Assembly: GCA_965153355.1 (NCBI GenBank)
Contig: OZ231126.1
Location: 100,440,001-100,504,000, forward strand
Length of the DNA: 64,000 nucleotides
Reading direction: 5' to 3'
DNA from: Flaccisagitta enflata
Lineage: Eukaryota > Chaetognatha > Sagittoidea > Aphragmophora
Shown here piece after piece: positions 11,401-22,206 of the stretch. The number at the start of each line of letters is the position of its first letter. The stretch's first letter is position 1. The position numbers and the translations under genes were made by a program. Below the pieces are notes generated by a model. It was not told the DNA's origin. It made no database searches and saw only the letters and a program-made list of their open reading frames with translations.

Positions 11401-12846
11401 TGACGATGACGCGTTGTTTCTTCCTCAAAACATCGATTTGAGTTTTTTCCCCTTTTACGACCGTATCTCACTGGACATGTTATCCTCTCACCAGCGAGCA
11501 CGGGCCCAATGTCTTAAAAGAGACTCTGGAAAAGAGAACTGTCAGCTCGTAAGCTACATGAAAAGAGATTTAAAGACAGGAGATTATTCGGAGAATTTGT
11601 TATTTTTACAAGCCTTCCATAACGCCACAATAAAACGTGTTGTTAAAATTGTGCGATCAACAGCGCATCCGGTCTTCAATCAATGGCTCTCTCGATTAGA
11701 AGAGGAAAAGAGACTCAATGTATCATCCATTCTAAAGAAGACGTTCAAGCAGTTTGGAAATAATATTGCAGGCGAGGATTGCTTGTCTTGCTTGTCTTGC
11801 TTATCTGGCTTGTCTTGCTTGTCTTACTTGTCTTGCTTATCTTACGTATCTTTCTTTCTTCTCTTTCTTATCTTTCTTTTCTTTCTTCTCTTTCCTTACA
11901 GGCAAAACCCACCAGAGACTTGATGAACATGTGAGGGCCAGATTATGCTTGTCCCGAACCTCCTTTGAACGATACACTAACTCCGAGGGCTTCTACGACT
12001 TCACATATCTTAATGAGCAAGTCTGCCTTGTTACTTTTGACCATTTGACCATTTTGAGTAAGAATCTTCCTGCCATATCTTCGCACACTTACTCTGGTGC
12101 AAAAATATTCATGTGGCGATTATTCCATACTCTTGCAGCCAGATTTTCCTTTTTTGGAGGGTATGGAATTCGAATTTTAATGCATGACACTGATTCCTAC
12201 GCCGTCTCTCTATAGGCTGAGAAGTGCCCATACATGCTTACAGAAGCAAAGAGAGCCAAGCAAGCAGGCCTATCACACCTCCCTTTATCCTCATACACCT
12301 CTCGTTTTATAGCTTCCGCCTACTTAAAAACCATGGCCCCATTGTTAGACTTCTCTTGTATCAACCAAGATTCACATATCTATCAAACTTTCATGACCTC
12401 AAATAAAACCATGAAAGAAACTTGTTCCGCCTTAACACAGACAATCTCAATCTTTCTTTATCAAGTCTGAAATTGATAACAAGCAAATGGAAATGTTCTT
12501 GGCCACCTCAGTAAAAATGTACATGTTAGTCAATAAAGACTTGTCCCCTAATCTGATAAAAGCCAAAGGACTCAAACGTAACTTAATACACCAATGTTTG
12601 AGCACTTCTGATTTTGTAGATGTTGCCAAACTTGAGAAACCTTCTAAAGTCGTACAACAACATAACCTAAAACGTATCAACGGCACCATCTTTCTACACT
12701 CTGTCAAACTTAGAGCCTTGACACTTTTTACTAGTAAACGAATCATGGATCCTACTCATTTTCGGCCCGGTTCTCACTTTGGCTATCCTCTCCATTTTAA
12801 ACCTTTCTTGCAATTATGTGTCTCTGTTACTATATTGTCTATATGA
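8406..12846 (+). pseudogene. polB: Protein-primed family B DNA polymerase of a Maverick/adintovirus-like element, interrupted
   Basis: This would replicate the linear viral genome from a protein primer. Homology clues in order are a Cys/His cluster near 9450 (CRACQRIF...H), a second near 10012 and the exonuclease region GLHNGSRYDF (about 10248). After them come YSGCDSTILSDV (about 10890), polymerase motif A DVNGLYMSLL (11207), motif B beginning GNNIA (11757), motif C HDTDS (about 12184) and KAKGLKRN near 12560. Two introns are inferred. One is 8857-8937 (GT-AG, in phase, removing a TAA). The other is 11772-11901 (GC-AG, in phase, filled with 'cttgt' repeats). The remaining breaks are an in-frame TAA at 9867-9869, a frameshift between 11057 and 11093, a TAG at 12213-12215 just after motif C, and a frameshift near 12430-12480. 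The first Asp/Glu exonuclease motif is not clear. Decay or residual indel errors could explain the breaks. Family assignment is confident; integrity is not. Confidence 0.85.
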
Positions 12847-12935
12847 TTCTCTTTTTTTTCTCTTTACTCTTTAGTCTTTGAAGAGAACACTTTTCAAAAC
12901 TTTCCAACACTTTCCAAACCTTTCTAAAACCTAAA

Positions 12936-13055
12936 ATGTCTGATTTTGGGGAAAGTCAAAAACCAGACTTCTACTCATTTGAATTGGATGCCACTGAGGC
13001 AAATAGTGTACGTCTTCTATGGGACAGGTGTGTGTGAAGTATCATTTTAGGTATA

Positions 13056-13139
<84 letters not shown>

Positions 13140-13589
13140 TTAACATAATTTTACTCATTTTATAGATGGGCCGTATTTTACCAAAATGACAAAACTATGG
13201 GGATCGCATTCATGAAGATAGACACAAATCGAGCTCACTCTCAATGGCAGACTAAGTACGTAACTTTCACATTTCATTTTCATTTTTTTCACTTTCATTT
13301 TCACTTTCAGTTTTTTTTCTTCTTATAAATAAAACAACCTGTTTTCTTACCTCCCTCTCTTTTCTCTCAGAGGGTTCAAGAGTGACGAAGGCTACCTCTG
13401 TTGGTCTTTACCTATTTTGGATTTTGTGGAGCTTGTGGGAAGAAAAGCGTTTCACATCCTCCAAGCGAACACCAACGCCATCTTATCTTCCTTGGAGACA
13501 CTTGGAAACGATCCTTCAGACTCTATCGACGCAGAAACTAGGAATCTGCTTAAGGTACCTTACCTTACCTTACCTTACCTTACCTGTTT

Positions 13590-13647
<58 letters not shown>

Positions 13648-13987
13648 TTTCTTTCTCTCTCTCTCTCTAACTTCATATTTTCTTCTTTCTCTCCACCCCT
13701 TCCCTTAGCCCTACAAATTCGAGCCTATCCATATACCGGGAACGATTTATGGGTGTGCCCTACAATGGCAAGACAAAATCCTTCTCCGAAATGGTGGTAC
13801 AATCCCCGCCAACTACATGATAACCATCAAAAGGATTCACCGTGTAAAAAAAGGAGCCCCAGTGGAATTCGTTTCATCCTACATCAATGGGAAACCATCC
13901 CGCGCGGGGCTTCACCTTTCCATTTCAACATGGGCCAAATTCTACCAAGCTCTTTTCACATTCCTGACTCATAACCAAGCCCATTAG
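12936..13987 (+). CDS. Four-exon gene, 214-residue protein of unknown function
   Basis: Exons are 12936-13027, 13166-13255, 13371-13554 and 13709-13987. All three introns have GT...AG ends and their phases agree, giving an uninterrupted 214-codon frame ending at TAG 13985-13987. Intron 1 carries an (AC)n array, intron 3 a 'taccttacct' run followed by (TC)n. The protein is mixed in composition with no transmembrane segment or repeat; it is rich in Trp and aromatic residues (begins MSDFGESQKPDFYSF). I do not recognise the family. It starts 90 bp after the DNA polymerase on the same strand, so it probably belongs to the same viral block. The alternative is a captured host gene. Confidence 0.7.
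13059..13136. repeat. (AC)n microsatellite inside an intron
   Basis: About 78 bp of AC dinucleotide within intron 1 of the four-exon gene. Confidence 0.95.
13590..13670. repeat. (CT)n microsatellite inside an intron
   Basis: TC/CT dinucleotide run in intron 3 of the four-exon gene, preceded by five 'ttacc' units. It forms part of a long pyrimidine tract leading to the acceptor at 13707-13708. Confidence 0.9.
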
Positions 13988-14054
13988 TAAACTGTTGTAA
14001 TTTCTTTCTTAGCCTCCTTATCTCGATCTCCATCTTCCTTATTCTTTTTTCCTT

Positions 14055-14316
14055 CCTTTCCTAACTTGAAGGTTTCAAAGTGGCCCTCGGGAGTCCTTAT
14101 GAAGAGGAAAACTGTGACGAAACCAATGACGACAAGGATGAAAACGAGGACGATGATGATGACAACAAAGAAAATGTCCCACCAGACAACCAACAACAAG
14201 AGAATCCCTGGAAATTGGCAAGAGACGAGATCATGCTATATGACGACATCTTCCCAGGAGCGGCAACAACAGGAAATGCCATTTTTGTGTGCTTACCACC
14301 TAACGTGTGGACTTAA
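14055..14316 (+). CDS. Acidic exon of unknown protein
   Basis: A frame opens after a long pyrimidine tract at 14008-14050 and runs to a TAA at 14314-14316. It encodes a strongly acidic stretch (DDKDENEDDDDD) followed by a more ordinary C-terminal part (WKLARDEIMLYDD). An ATG at 14080 could start it, but the pyrimidine tract and AG suggest a spliced 3' exon. The last 12 codons and the stop are the first unit of the minisatellite at 14283-14810, so the native C-terminus may have been changed by repeat growth. Function unknown; same strand as and close to the polymerase block. Confidence 0.4.
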
Positions 14317-14810
14317 CGCCTACTCATGAAACATATGCGGGCATAACACATGCAGGCTGGCCTTGCCGCAGGTGGCTTGTTTACCACAACATTTTTGTGT
14401 GCTTACCACCTAACGTGTGGACTTAACACCTCCTTAAACACATGCAGGTTGGCCTTGCCGCAGGTGGCTTGTTTGCCGCAACATTTCTGTGTGCTTACCA
14501 CCTAAAGTGTGGACTTAACACCTCCTGGAACACATGCGGGCTGGCCTCGCCGCAAGAGGCTTGTTTGCCGCAACATATCTGTGTGCTTACCACTTAAAGT
14601 GTGGACTTAACACCTCCTATAACACATGCGGGCTGGCCTCGCCGCAGGTGGCTTGTATACCGCAAAATCAGTGTGCTTACCACCTAACGTGTGGACTTAA
14701 CACCTCCTGTAACAAATGCGGGCTGGCCTCGCCGCAGGTGGCTTGTATACCGCAACATCTGTGTGCTTACCACCTAACGTGTGGACTTAACACCTCCTGT
14801 AACACATTGA
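14283..14810. repeat. Minisatellite, six units of about 87-110 bp
   Basis: Each unit contains 'gtgtgcttaccacctaacg' then 'tgtggacttaacacctcc', an 'acacatgcgggctggcct' segment and 'gccgcaggtggcttgt'. Units start near 14283, 14392, 14487, 14577, 14670 and 14759; the last is partial. Differences are mostly point changes and short gaps. The first unit overlaps the 3' end of an acidic coding exon. Confidence 0.9.
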
Positions 14811-14986
14811 TGCATTCTAGTCAACTTTTCTATAATCGTAGATGTGACCAATATTCTTTTGCTGCAAAAATATCCACTTTTGTTGATTGCTGACTTAACC
14901 AAGCATATTCTATGCATATGTGGACAAAACTTACTGAGTCATTTTGTACACGATACATTTTAGTGGTAAATTTGTTCATGAAGTCT

Positions 14987-15971
14987 TTAGCACTCTGCCA
15001 GTTTGCTTGCTCCAATATTCATCTTGCACATTAGTATCTTTAGTATAATTGATAGTTTCCCTTTTCTAATTCTAAATGATTTGCAGGTTGCTCCTCCAAT
15101 TATTAAAATTCTAGTAAAAACGTTCACCGAGTCATCATTCATTATTCTCTTTGAAAGGGCCCAAGTTGCAACATTGTGAGTTGCATCACGATGACCTTCT
15201 CTTTGACAATAGCTGCAAAACTCGGCATATGGGCAATTCTTGAAATGATGGCCTTGCCGTCGACATCTGAGGCAAATTTCTATGTGTCTGTTTTGCCTGA
15301 TTTTCTCAAAGCCAAATGGTGCTCGCCATTCACTCTGCTGTTGCGTATTTTGCTGCATGCGTCTCGCGCATTGTCTTGCAGACATTGTTTCTGTTGGAGT
15401 GGGCTAACGCATTTTCAACTTTTGGATCTCTTCTTTGAGTAACACATTTTCGTCACCCAATCGCTTGCAGGATTTTTCAAGTAGGCTTGTTCTGTTTTCT
15501 CTCTCTTGGTCAAGTTCAGCTTTCATGTCCAATTCTTTTTTCAAGAAGGAAATCTCTTGGTTCTTTTCTGACAATTTCTTATCGCGCTGGTGTATTTTAT
15601 CTATCAAGTCTTCACACATGTAAAGAATGAACCTTGCATCCGGCAGAGTTGTCAACATCACTCTCTTCCTCCTGCATTTGTTTCCTATCTTCTATTTGCT
15701 CCCTTATCTCTTCGTTTATTTCTGTTTCTGAGACTAACTCTTCCTCCAGCTCGAGTTTCTGCATTGGTGGTTTCTCTTCTTTTGCTTCATTTTCCCTTTC
15801 TCTGGCTGGGTCAATTTCCGCCACAGACTTTTGCTTCTCATCTGTCTGTCTTTCTGTCTTTGTTTCCTCAAGCTGAAGTTTCTGCGACTCTGGTTGCTCC
15901 TCTTTTTCTTCATCTATGTGTTCATCTCTGGCCCAGCCCTCTTCAGATAAAGTGTTGTTGTTTTCCATCAT
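14987..15971 (-). pseudogene. Zinc-knuckle gag-like gene, broken (paralogue of the gene at 16496-16984)
   Basis: Reading on the minus strand from ATG 15971, a Glu/Lys-rich acidic N-terminus (about 105 codons) is followed after a frameshift near 15640-15655 by a coiled-coil-like segment (15404-15650). An in-frame TAG at 15404-15406 follows. The frame then continues to a double zinc knuckle, CLRCRRQGHHFKNC then CSYCQREGHRDATH, near 15250. Such paired CCHC/CCHH knuckles are typical of retroelement Gag or ORF1 proteins that bind nucleic acid. The region before and within the knuckles is clearly paralogous to the gene at 16496-16984. No reverse transcriptase lies beside it, so it may be a domesticated or orphan gag, here degenerate. 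Confidence 0.55.
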
Positions 15972-16219
15972 TATTAACCTAGATTAGTGATCAGGATCAA
16001 GTTTTTGTCAATCAAACAAAAAAATATTGTTTAGCTATTAAGCCAGATACAGCAATCTTGTTTCAGTTCCCTAAGAACGTTGACTAGTTTGCTGACTTCT
16101 CACTCAGCTATCATGATATGCTTTTCTTTTCTTTCTCCTTTCCTTCTTTGCTTTTTTCCTTTTTTCCTTTTTTTCTCCGTTCCTTCTTTCCATCTTTCCT
16201 TCTTACCGTCTTTCCCTCT

Positions 16220-16232
16220 TTCCTTTTTTTTT

Positions 16233-16276
<44 letters not shown>

Positions 16277-16345
16277 TCCTTTTCTTCTTTCTTTCTTTTT
16301 CTTTTTCTTTCTTTCTTTCTTTCTTTCTTCCTTTCTTTCCTACTA
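16220..16345. repeat. (TTTC)n microsatellite
   Basis: Imperfect CTTT/TTTC tetranucleotide over more than 120 bp, within a longer pyrimidine-rich stretch starting near 16110. ORFs here are artefacts. Confidence 0.9.
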
Positions 16346-16495
16346 TCCTTTTTGATCAAAGCTTTTTTTTTTGTCAGATTAAATAATTTTTGACAGTATC
16401 TGACCTTAATTTAAATTGGTTATGACACAGTCAGGTCCGTTCACATTGCGCCCGTTCCTGATGCTTTACCACTCTGCAATGAAATGTTTTCCTTC

Positions 16496-16984
16496 CTAAA
16501 ACGATGAAACATTGTCGACCCCTGTTTTTGGGCCTGCAATGGGGTACTTTTTGCTCTTAACCCCGTTTCTATGATTCTTATCACTATGACCTTCTATGCC
16601 ACAATAACTACAATAGGCAGCGTAGCCACAGTTTTCTTTCTGATGATCCCATCTCCTGCACTTTACGCACATCAACTTATCTCTGTGCTGCTTGAATCTC
16701 TCAAACCCCCGCGGAGCTCGTGTTACCATTTCACAACCATGATTTTGTTCCAGGAAACCTTGTTGCAAGCTCCTGGCGTTTTGGCGTTCTGATTCTTCAG
16801 ACTGAAACCTTTCGAAATGATCGGCCCACATACACCCTATCTGATTTTGGATTTCCACACGGAGCTTTTTCTCAATTTTCTCCATCAGTTCTTTTTCCAA
16901 TTCTTCCTTGACCTCAAACTTGACTTCAGCCCTGACCTCAGACTTGATTTTGTCCTTCAAGCATTCAAGTTGCTCTTCATCCAT
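16496..16984 (-). CDS. Zinc-knuckle gag-like protein, 162 residues
   Basis: An uninterrupted frame starts at ATG 16984 with a charged, heptad-like helix (begins MDEEQLECLKDKIKSEV) of about 50 residues, likely a coiled coil. The C-terminal half has two zinc knuckles: CVKCRRWDHQKENC (CX2CX4HX4C) and CSYCGIEGHSDKNH. The closest relative in the window is the broken gene at 14987-15971. The organisation resembles retrotransposon Gag/ORF1 nucleic-acid binding proteins, but no enzymatic partner is adjacent. The first part of the gene, from about 16827 to the start, lies in the tandemly duplicated 2.4-kb unit, so a 5' fragment is repeated at 19231-19388. Confidence 0.6.
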   Translation of the reverse strand: MDEEQLECLKDKIKSEVRAEVKFEVKEELEKELMEKIEKKLRVEIQNQIGCMWADHFERFQSEESERQNARSLQQGFLEQNHGCEMVTRAPRGFERFKQHRDKLMCVKCRRWDHQKENCGYAAYCSYCGIEGHSDKNHRNGVKSKKYPIAGPKTGVDNVSSF

Positions 16985-19103
16985 TTCCGGTCAGTAGTTG
17001 CAACTGCTTGAATTAAACTTTACACCCTTTTCCCCATGAAATTGTCAGGTAAAGGGAGGGTGGGGTGGGATTCAGTTGACTCTTTTCAAATTCTTGAAAG
17101 TACGTGAGTGGCTGTGGCCAATTAACACAGCGCTTATTTCAAAACTTGGAACAGTTGTCCTTCCCTATATACTCGACTTTATTTTCTCCGATTCTTAAGC
17201 CACTTTTCTGTTTCTGGTACTACAGTACTTTTCTTCCCAAGATCATACAAACTTGTATACTTTTATGATCTTTCAAATAAGGGCAATTCAGTTCAGTGCC
17301 CACACATGAATTTACAATTTCAGCCAATTGCTAAAGCTGCTTTCTCAATAAGTTTGTCAGAGGGCTCTTTCAAAATCAAGATTCTCTTGTATAGTCCACA
17401 GTATCAGGACCAGACACAGTTTTCAAAGGAGAGTTCAAATCCATTTTTGTCTTTTGTCATTTCCAGAGCCAGAATTAGTTGCCTCTTACCAGTTCTTTTT
17501 CAAATTCAGCTTTTTTAAATTTTTGTTCAAACACAAATTCTTGCTTAGCTTACTCAATTCTTGGTCACTCTTGTACTCCTAAAATATCTTTGTGACTACA
17601 AAAAATTTAGCTTTTGGGCTTTTACAGTACGTTTTGGTTCAGAACGGTTCCCTCCATCTAAGTGCAATACTTTTAGACCAAATACAGTACGTTCACAGTG
17701 CCAACTCACTATTCACCTAAGGCTGAGCTTGGTAAGCTGTTACTATTTCTGTTTCTGTTTCTGTTTCTTTTTATTCAGTACTTGGAAATTAAATCTGGCG
17801 CAGAGAGACCAAGTCAACCTCAGACAGAAAAACTAAATTTCCAATAACTGCCTTATTTTATCTTAGTAGGGGTTATGATTAGTAAAGTTAGTACACATGC
17901 ATCCGGCGCGGACACCTCAGATGGTACTGCAGGCCATTAGGATGTGCTGGATTCTATCGGAGGGTAGAAGAAGGTCTTGGCTTTAAACCACGCCCAGTGT
18001 ACATTGGCTTTTGTACTTTGGGTAAGTGCTATACTTGGGTGCTTCACATAGCAAAAGTTGCTTATTTCTTTTCATCCTCTTTATCTAATATGGAGTGGGT
18101 AATTTTAGGACCCTTACCATTTTTCTTTTATCAAAAATTGTTCATCTTCCGTTTTTTAGAAAATTGTTTTTGAGAGCCTAATTTGTATAATGCAGTGGGA
18201 TATAAAAGTATGCTGATCTTCTCTGAATTAGCTTTTATAAACTTCTGCTCTTTAGAGAATTGTTAACCTGCTTTTTCACAAGCTCTTACGAAACTTATGC
18301 TCTGATATTTTGATTTATTTTCACAAATATTATGGTTTTCTAAAAGTAACAATTGTTCCTTTTGTAACAAGACTACACAGGATTTTGCTGAATTCTGGGA
18401 AATCTGAGTAAACTTTAAGGCCAAAACAAAAACGGAAGATGAAGGAATTTTGAGAAAGGGAAAATGGTCATCTTCATGATTTTTTTCACTCCATATTGGG
18501 TTAGCGGGACAAGAAGAAAATCAAATTTTTTGCTATGCGAAGCACGCAAGTGCTATACTTCCCCTACTCGTACAGGTACAAAGCGCCGCTGGACAAGACC
18601 CGACAGAGTCTATTAACCCAAGTGGTCACACGGACCTAAGGTCCGCTTTCTTGCTAAAATCCTTGTCCTTTTTTTGCCATCTAAAGGCAACAGTATGTCT
18701 AACAAACAGGAAACCCTCCTCACTCCTTCTAATTCTGATATGAAATATCCAATTTCAAATGAGAATTAGTGCTACGCTGCGCTAGAAAATGGCAATATTT
18801 TATTTGCCTGGGGTTGTGGTTGCAATACAGTGACCATCCGCCCCCTACTTCCCTATTACTAGGATGTAAGATCCGAGTTCCCTAGGAGTGCAAGTGTGCC
18901 TTTCATGAATGTTTGACATACCTCCAAATCCCTATCTCGGTTGTGGTTAATGGGCACCAAAAAAAATGAGTAAAAAAAATGAGTTATCCTTTAACCCCTT
19001 GAATTAAAAAAATGTTGTCAAAATTGTGTGCCCACTAACCCAATCATCAATCACTACAATCTGCTCATACGTTTGCACACACGTTCAAAACCAACACAAC
19101 CAG

Positions 19104-19134
<31 letters not shown>

Positions 19135-19230
19135 TGTGTTTATGTGTGCGCGTTCGTTTGTAAGTGTGTATGTCTTTGACCTCAATTAAGTTTCAATGAA
19201 CTCTTTTTTAGGTGAAGAAAAAACAAGGCC
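16827..19230. repeat. Tandem duplication, unit 1 (about 2.4 kb)
   Basis: Unit 1 starts after 'cggcc' at 16826 and is followed directly by a near-identical unit. By eye the units differ at scattered single bases, in the (GT)n length and by a ~20-bp segment present only in unit 2. Contents are the 5' part of the zinc-knuckle gene and then about 2.2 kb without a supportable gene. Confidence 0.95.
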
Positions 19231-19388
19231 CACATACACCCTATCTGATTTTGGATTTCCACACGGAGCTTTTTCTCAATTTTCTCCATCAGTTCTTTTT
19301 CCAATTCTTCCTTGACCTCAAACTTGACTTCAGCCCTGACCTCAGACTTGATTTTGTCCTTCAAGCATTCAAGTTGCTCTTCATCCAT
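19182..19388 (-). pseudogene. Truncated 5' copy of the zinc-knuckle gene
   Basis: The duplicated start (MDEEQLECLK...) runs for about 53 codons to the duplication breakpoint. It then reads into unrelated repeat sequence and stops, losing both zinc knuckles. Confidence 0.85.
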
Positions 19389-21522
19389 TACCGGTCAGTA
19401 GTTGCAACTGCTTGAATTAAACTTTACACCGTTTTCCCCATGAAATTGTCAGGTAAAGGGAGGATGGGGTGGGATTCAGTTGACTCTTTTCAAAATCTTG
19501 AAAGTACGTGAGTGGCTGTGGCCAATTAACACAGCGCATTTCAAAACTTGGAACAGTTGTCCTTCCCTATTAACTCGACTTTATTTTCTCCGATTCTTAA
19601 GCCACTTTTCTGTTTCTGGTACTACAGTACTTTTCTTCCAAAGATCATACAAACTTGTATACTTTTATGATCTTTCAAATAAGGGCAATTCAGTCCAATG
19701 TTTACATATGAATTTGCAATTTCAGCCAATTGCTACAGCTGCTTTCTCAATAAGTTTGTCAGAGGGCTCTTTCAAAATCAAGATTCTCTTGTATAGTCCA
19801 CAGTATCAGGACCAGACACAGTTTTCAAAGGAGAGTTCAAATCCATTTTTGTCTTTTGTCGTTTCCAGAGCCAGAATTAGTTGCCTCTTACCAGTTCTTT
19901 TTCAAATTCAGCTTTTTTAAATTTTTGTTCAAACACAAATTCTTGCTTAGCTTACTCAATTCTTGGTCACTCTTGTACTCCTAAAATATCTTTGTGACAC
20001 AAAAAATTTAGCTTTTGGGCTTTTACAGTACGTTTTGGTTCAGAACGGTTCCCTCCATCTAAGTGCAATACTTTTAGACCAAATACAGTACGTTCACAGT
20101 GCCAACTCACTATTCACCTAAGGCTGAGCTTGGTAAGCTGTTACTATTTCTGTTTCTGTTTCTGTTTCTTTTTATTCAGTACTTGGAAATTAAATCTGGC
20201 GCAGAGAGACCAAGTCAACCTCAGACAGAAAAACTAAATTTCCAATAACTGCCTTATTTTATCTTAGTAGGGGTTATGATTAGTAAAGTTAGTACACATC
20301 CATCCGGCGCGGACACCCAGAGAGACATTACATCGACCTCAGATGGTACTGCAGGCCATTAGGATGTGCTGGATTCTATCGGAGGGTAGAAGAAGGTCTT
20401 GGCTTTAAACCACGCCCAGTGTACATTGGCTTTTGTACTTTGGGTAAGTGCTATACTTGGGTGCTTCACATAGCAAAAGTTGCTTATTTCTTTTCATCCT
20501 CTTTATCTAATATGGAGTGGGTAATTTTAGGACCCTTACCATTTTTCTTTTATCAAAAATTGTTCATCTTCCGTTTTTTAGAAAATTGTTTTTGAGAGCC
20601 TAATTTGTATATTGCAGTGGGATATAAAAGTATGCTGATCTTCTCTGAATTAGCTTTTATAAACTTCTGCTCTTTAGAGAATTGTTAACCTGCTTTTTCA
20701 CAAGCTCTTACGAAACTTATGCTCTGATATTTTGATTTATTTTCACAAAAATTATGGTTTTCTAAAAGTAACAATTGTTCCTTTTGTAACAAGACTACAC
20801 AGGATTTTGCTGAATTCTGGGAAATCTGAGTAAACTTTAAGGCCAAAACAAAAACGGAAGATGAAGGAATTTTGAGAAAGGGAAAATGGTCATCTTCATG
20901 ATTTTTTTCACTCCATATTGGGTTAGCGGGACAAGAAGAAAATCAAATTTTTTGCTATGCGAAGCACGCAAGTGCTATACTTCCCCTACTCGTACAGGTA
21001 CAAAGCGCCGCTGGACAAGACCCGACAGAGTCTATTAACCCAAGTGGTCACACGGACCTAAGGTCCGCTTTCTTGCTAAAATCCTTGTCCTTTTTTTGCC
21101 ATCTAAAGGCAACAGTATGTCTAACAAACAGGAAACCCTCCTCACTCCTTCTAATTCTGATATGAAATATCCAATTTCAAATGAGAATTAGTGCTACGCT
21201 GCGCTAGAAAATGGCAATATTTTTTTGCCTGGGGTTGTGGTTGCAATACAGTGACCATCCGCCCCCTACTTCCCTATTACTAGGATGTAAGATCCGAGTT
21301 CCCTAGGAGTGCAAGTGTGCCTTTCATGAACGTTTGACATACCTCCAAATCCCTATCTCAGTTGTGGTTAATGGGCACCAAAAAAAATGAGTAAAAAAAA
21401 TGAGTTACCCTTTAACCCCTTGAATTAAAAAAATGTTGTCAAAATTGTGTGCCCACTAACCCAATCATCAATCACTACAATCTGCTCATACGTTTGCACA
21501 CACGTTCAAAACCAACACAACC

Positions 21523-21559
<37 letters not shown>

Positions 21560-21655
21560 TGTGTTTATGTGTGCGCGTTCGTTTGTAAGTGTGTATGTCT
21601 TTGACCTCAATTAAGTTTCAATGAACTCTTTTTTAGGTGAAGAAAAAACAAGGCC
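19231..21655. repeat. Tandem duplication, unit 2 (about 2.4 kb)
   Basis: Direct repeat of 16827-19230, in the same orientation. Both junctions share GGCC (16823-16826, 19227-19230, 21652-21655), so the event may have used microhomology. The outer right GGCC lies inside a copy of the hairpin/tetranucleotide repeat. Unit 2 holds an extra 'agagagacattacatcgacc' near 20320. Confidence 0.95.
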
Positions 21656-21858
21656 GGATACACGGCTACCCCAGTCGCGTGTGGGTGGGCAGGGGCCATA
21701 ATTGAGGTCACTCCATCATTTGGGCAGGAGCAGTGAGGCCAAAAACCGCAAAAACCCAGAAAAAGTAAAGTGTGATGGACGGACCGACGGATAGACGGAC
21801 GGACCGACGGACCAACGGACCGACAAAGCGGGTTGGAGTCGCGTAGCACGTGACTAAA
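21656..21858 (+). repeat. Hairpin + tetranucleotide interspersed repeat, long copy
   Basis: Runs from 'ggatacacggctac' through 'gtgtgggtgggcaggggcc' and a (GGAC/CGAC)n run to the stem AGTCGCG-TAGCA-CGTGACT. Over about 200 bp it matches, in the opposite orientation, the copy at 41685-41901, and the segment around 'gtgtgggtgggcagggg' also occurs near 50565. This is the longest version seen and may represent the unit of dispersal. Confidence 0.75.
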
Positions 21859-21927
21859 AAGCCGACGTTATGAACGAGGAGAAAAAAAAACTTTTTTTTT
21901 TGAAGATTTCAAATTTCAAAATTTTAA

Positions 21928-22206
<279 letters not shown>

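Noticed and set aside
8895-12215. In-frame TAA and TAG codons as evidence of a reassigned genetic code
   Set aside because: The first TAA lies in an in-phase intron. Only one TAA and one TAG remain, frameshifts are also present, and the capsid, protease, integrase and LINE frames use standard stops without internal TAA or TAG.
14283-14810. Possible CRISPR-like array of regular repeats
   Set aside because: The whole unit is repeated, with no unique spacers, in a eukaryotic sequence; it is an ordinary minisatellite.
16080-16393. Phe/Ser- and Lys/Arg-rich ORFs
   Set aside because: Produced by the CTTT/TTTC microsatellite on both strands.
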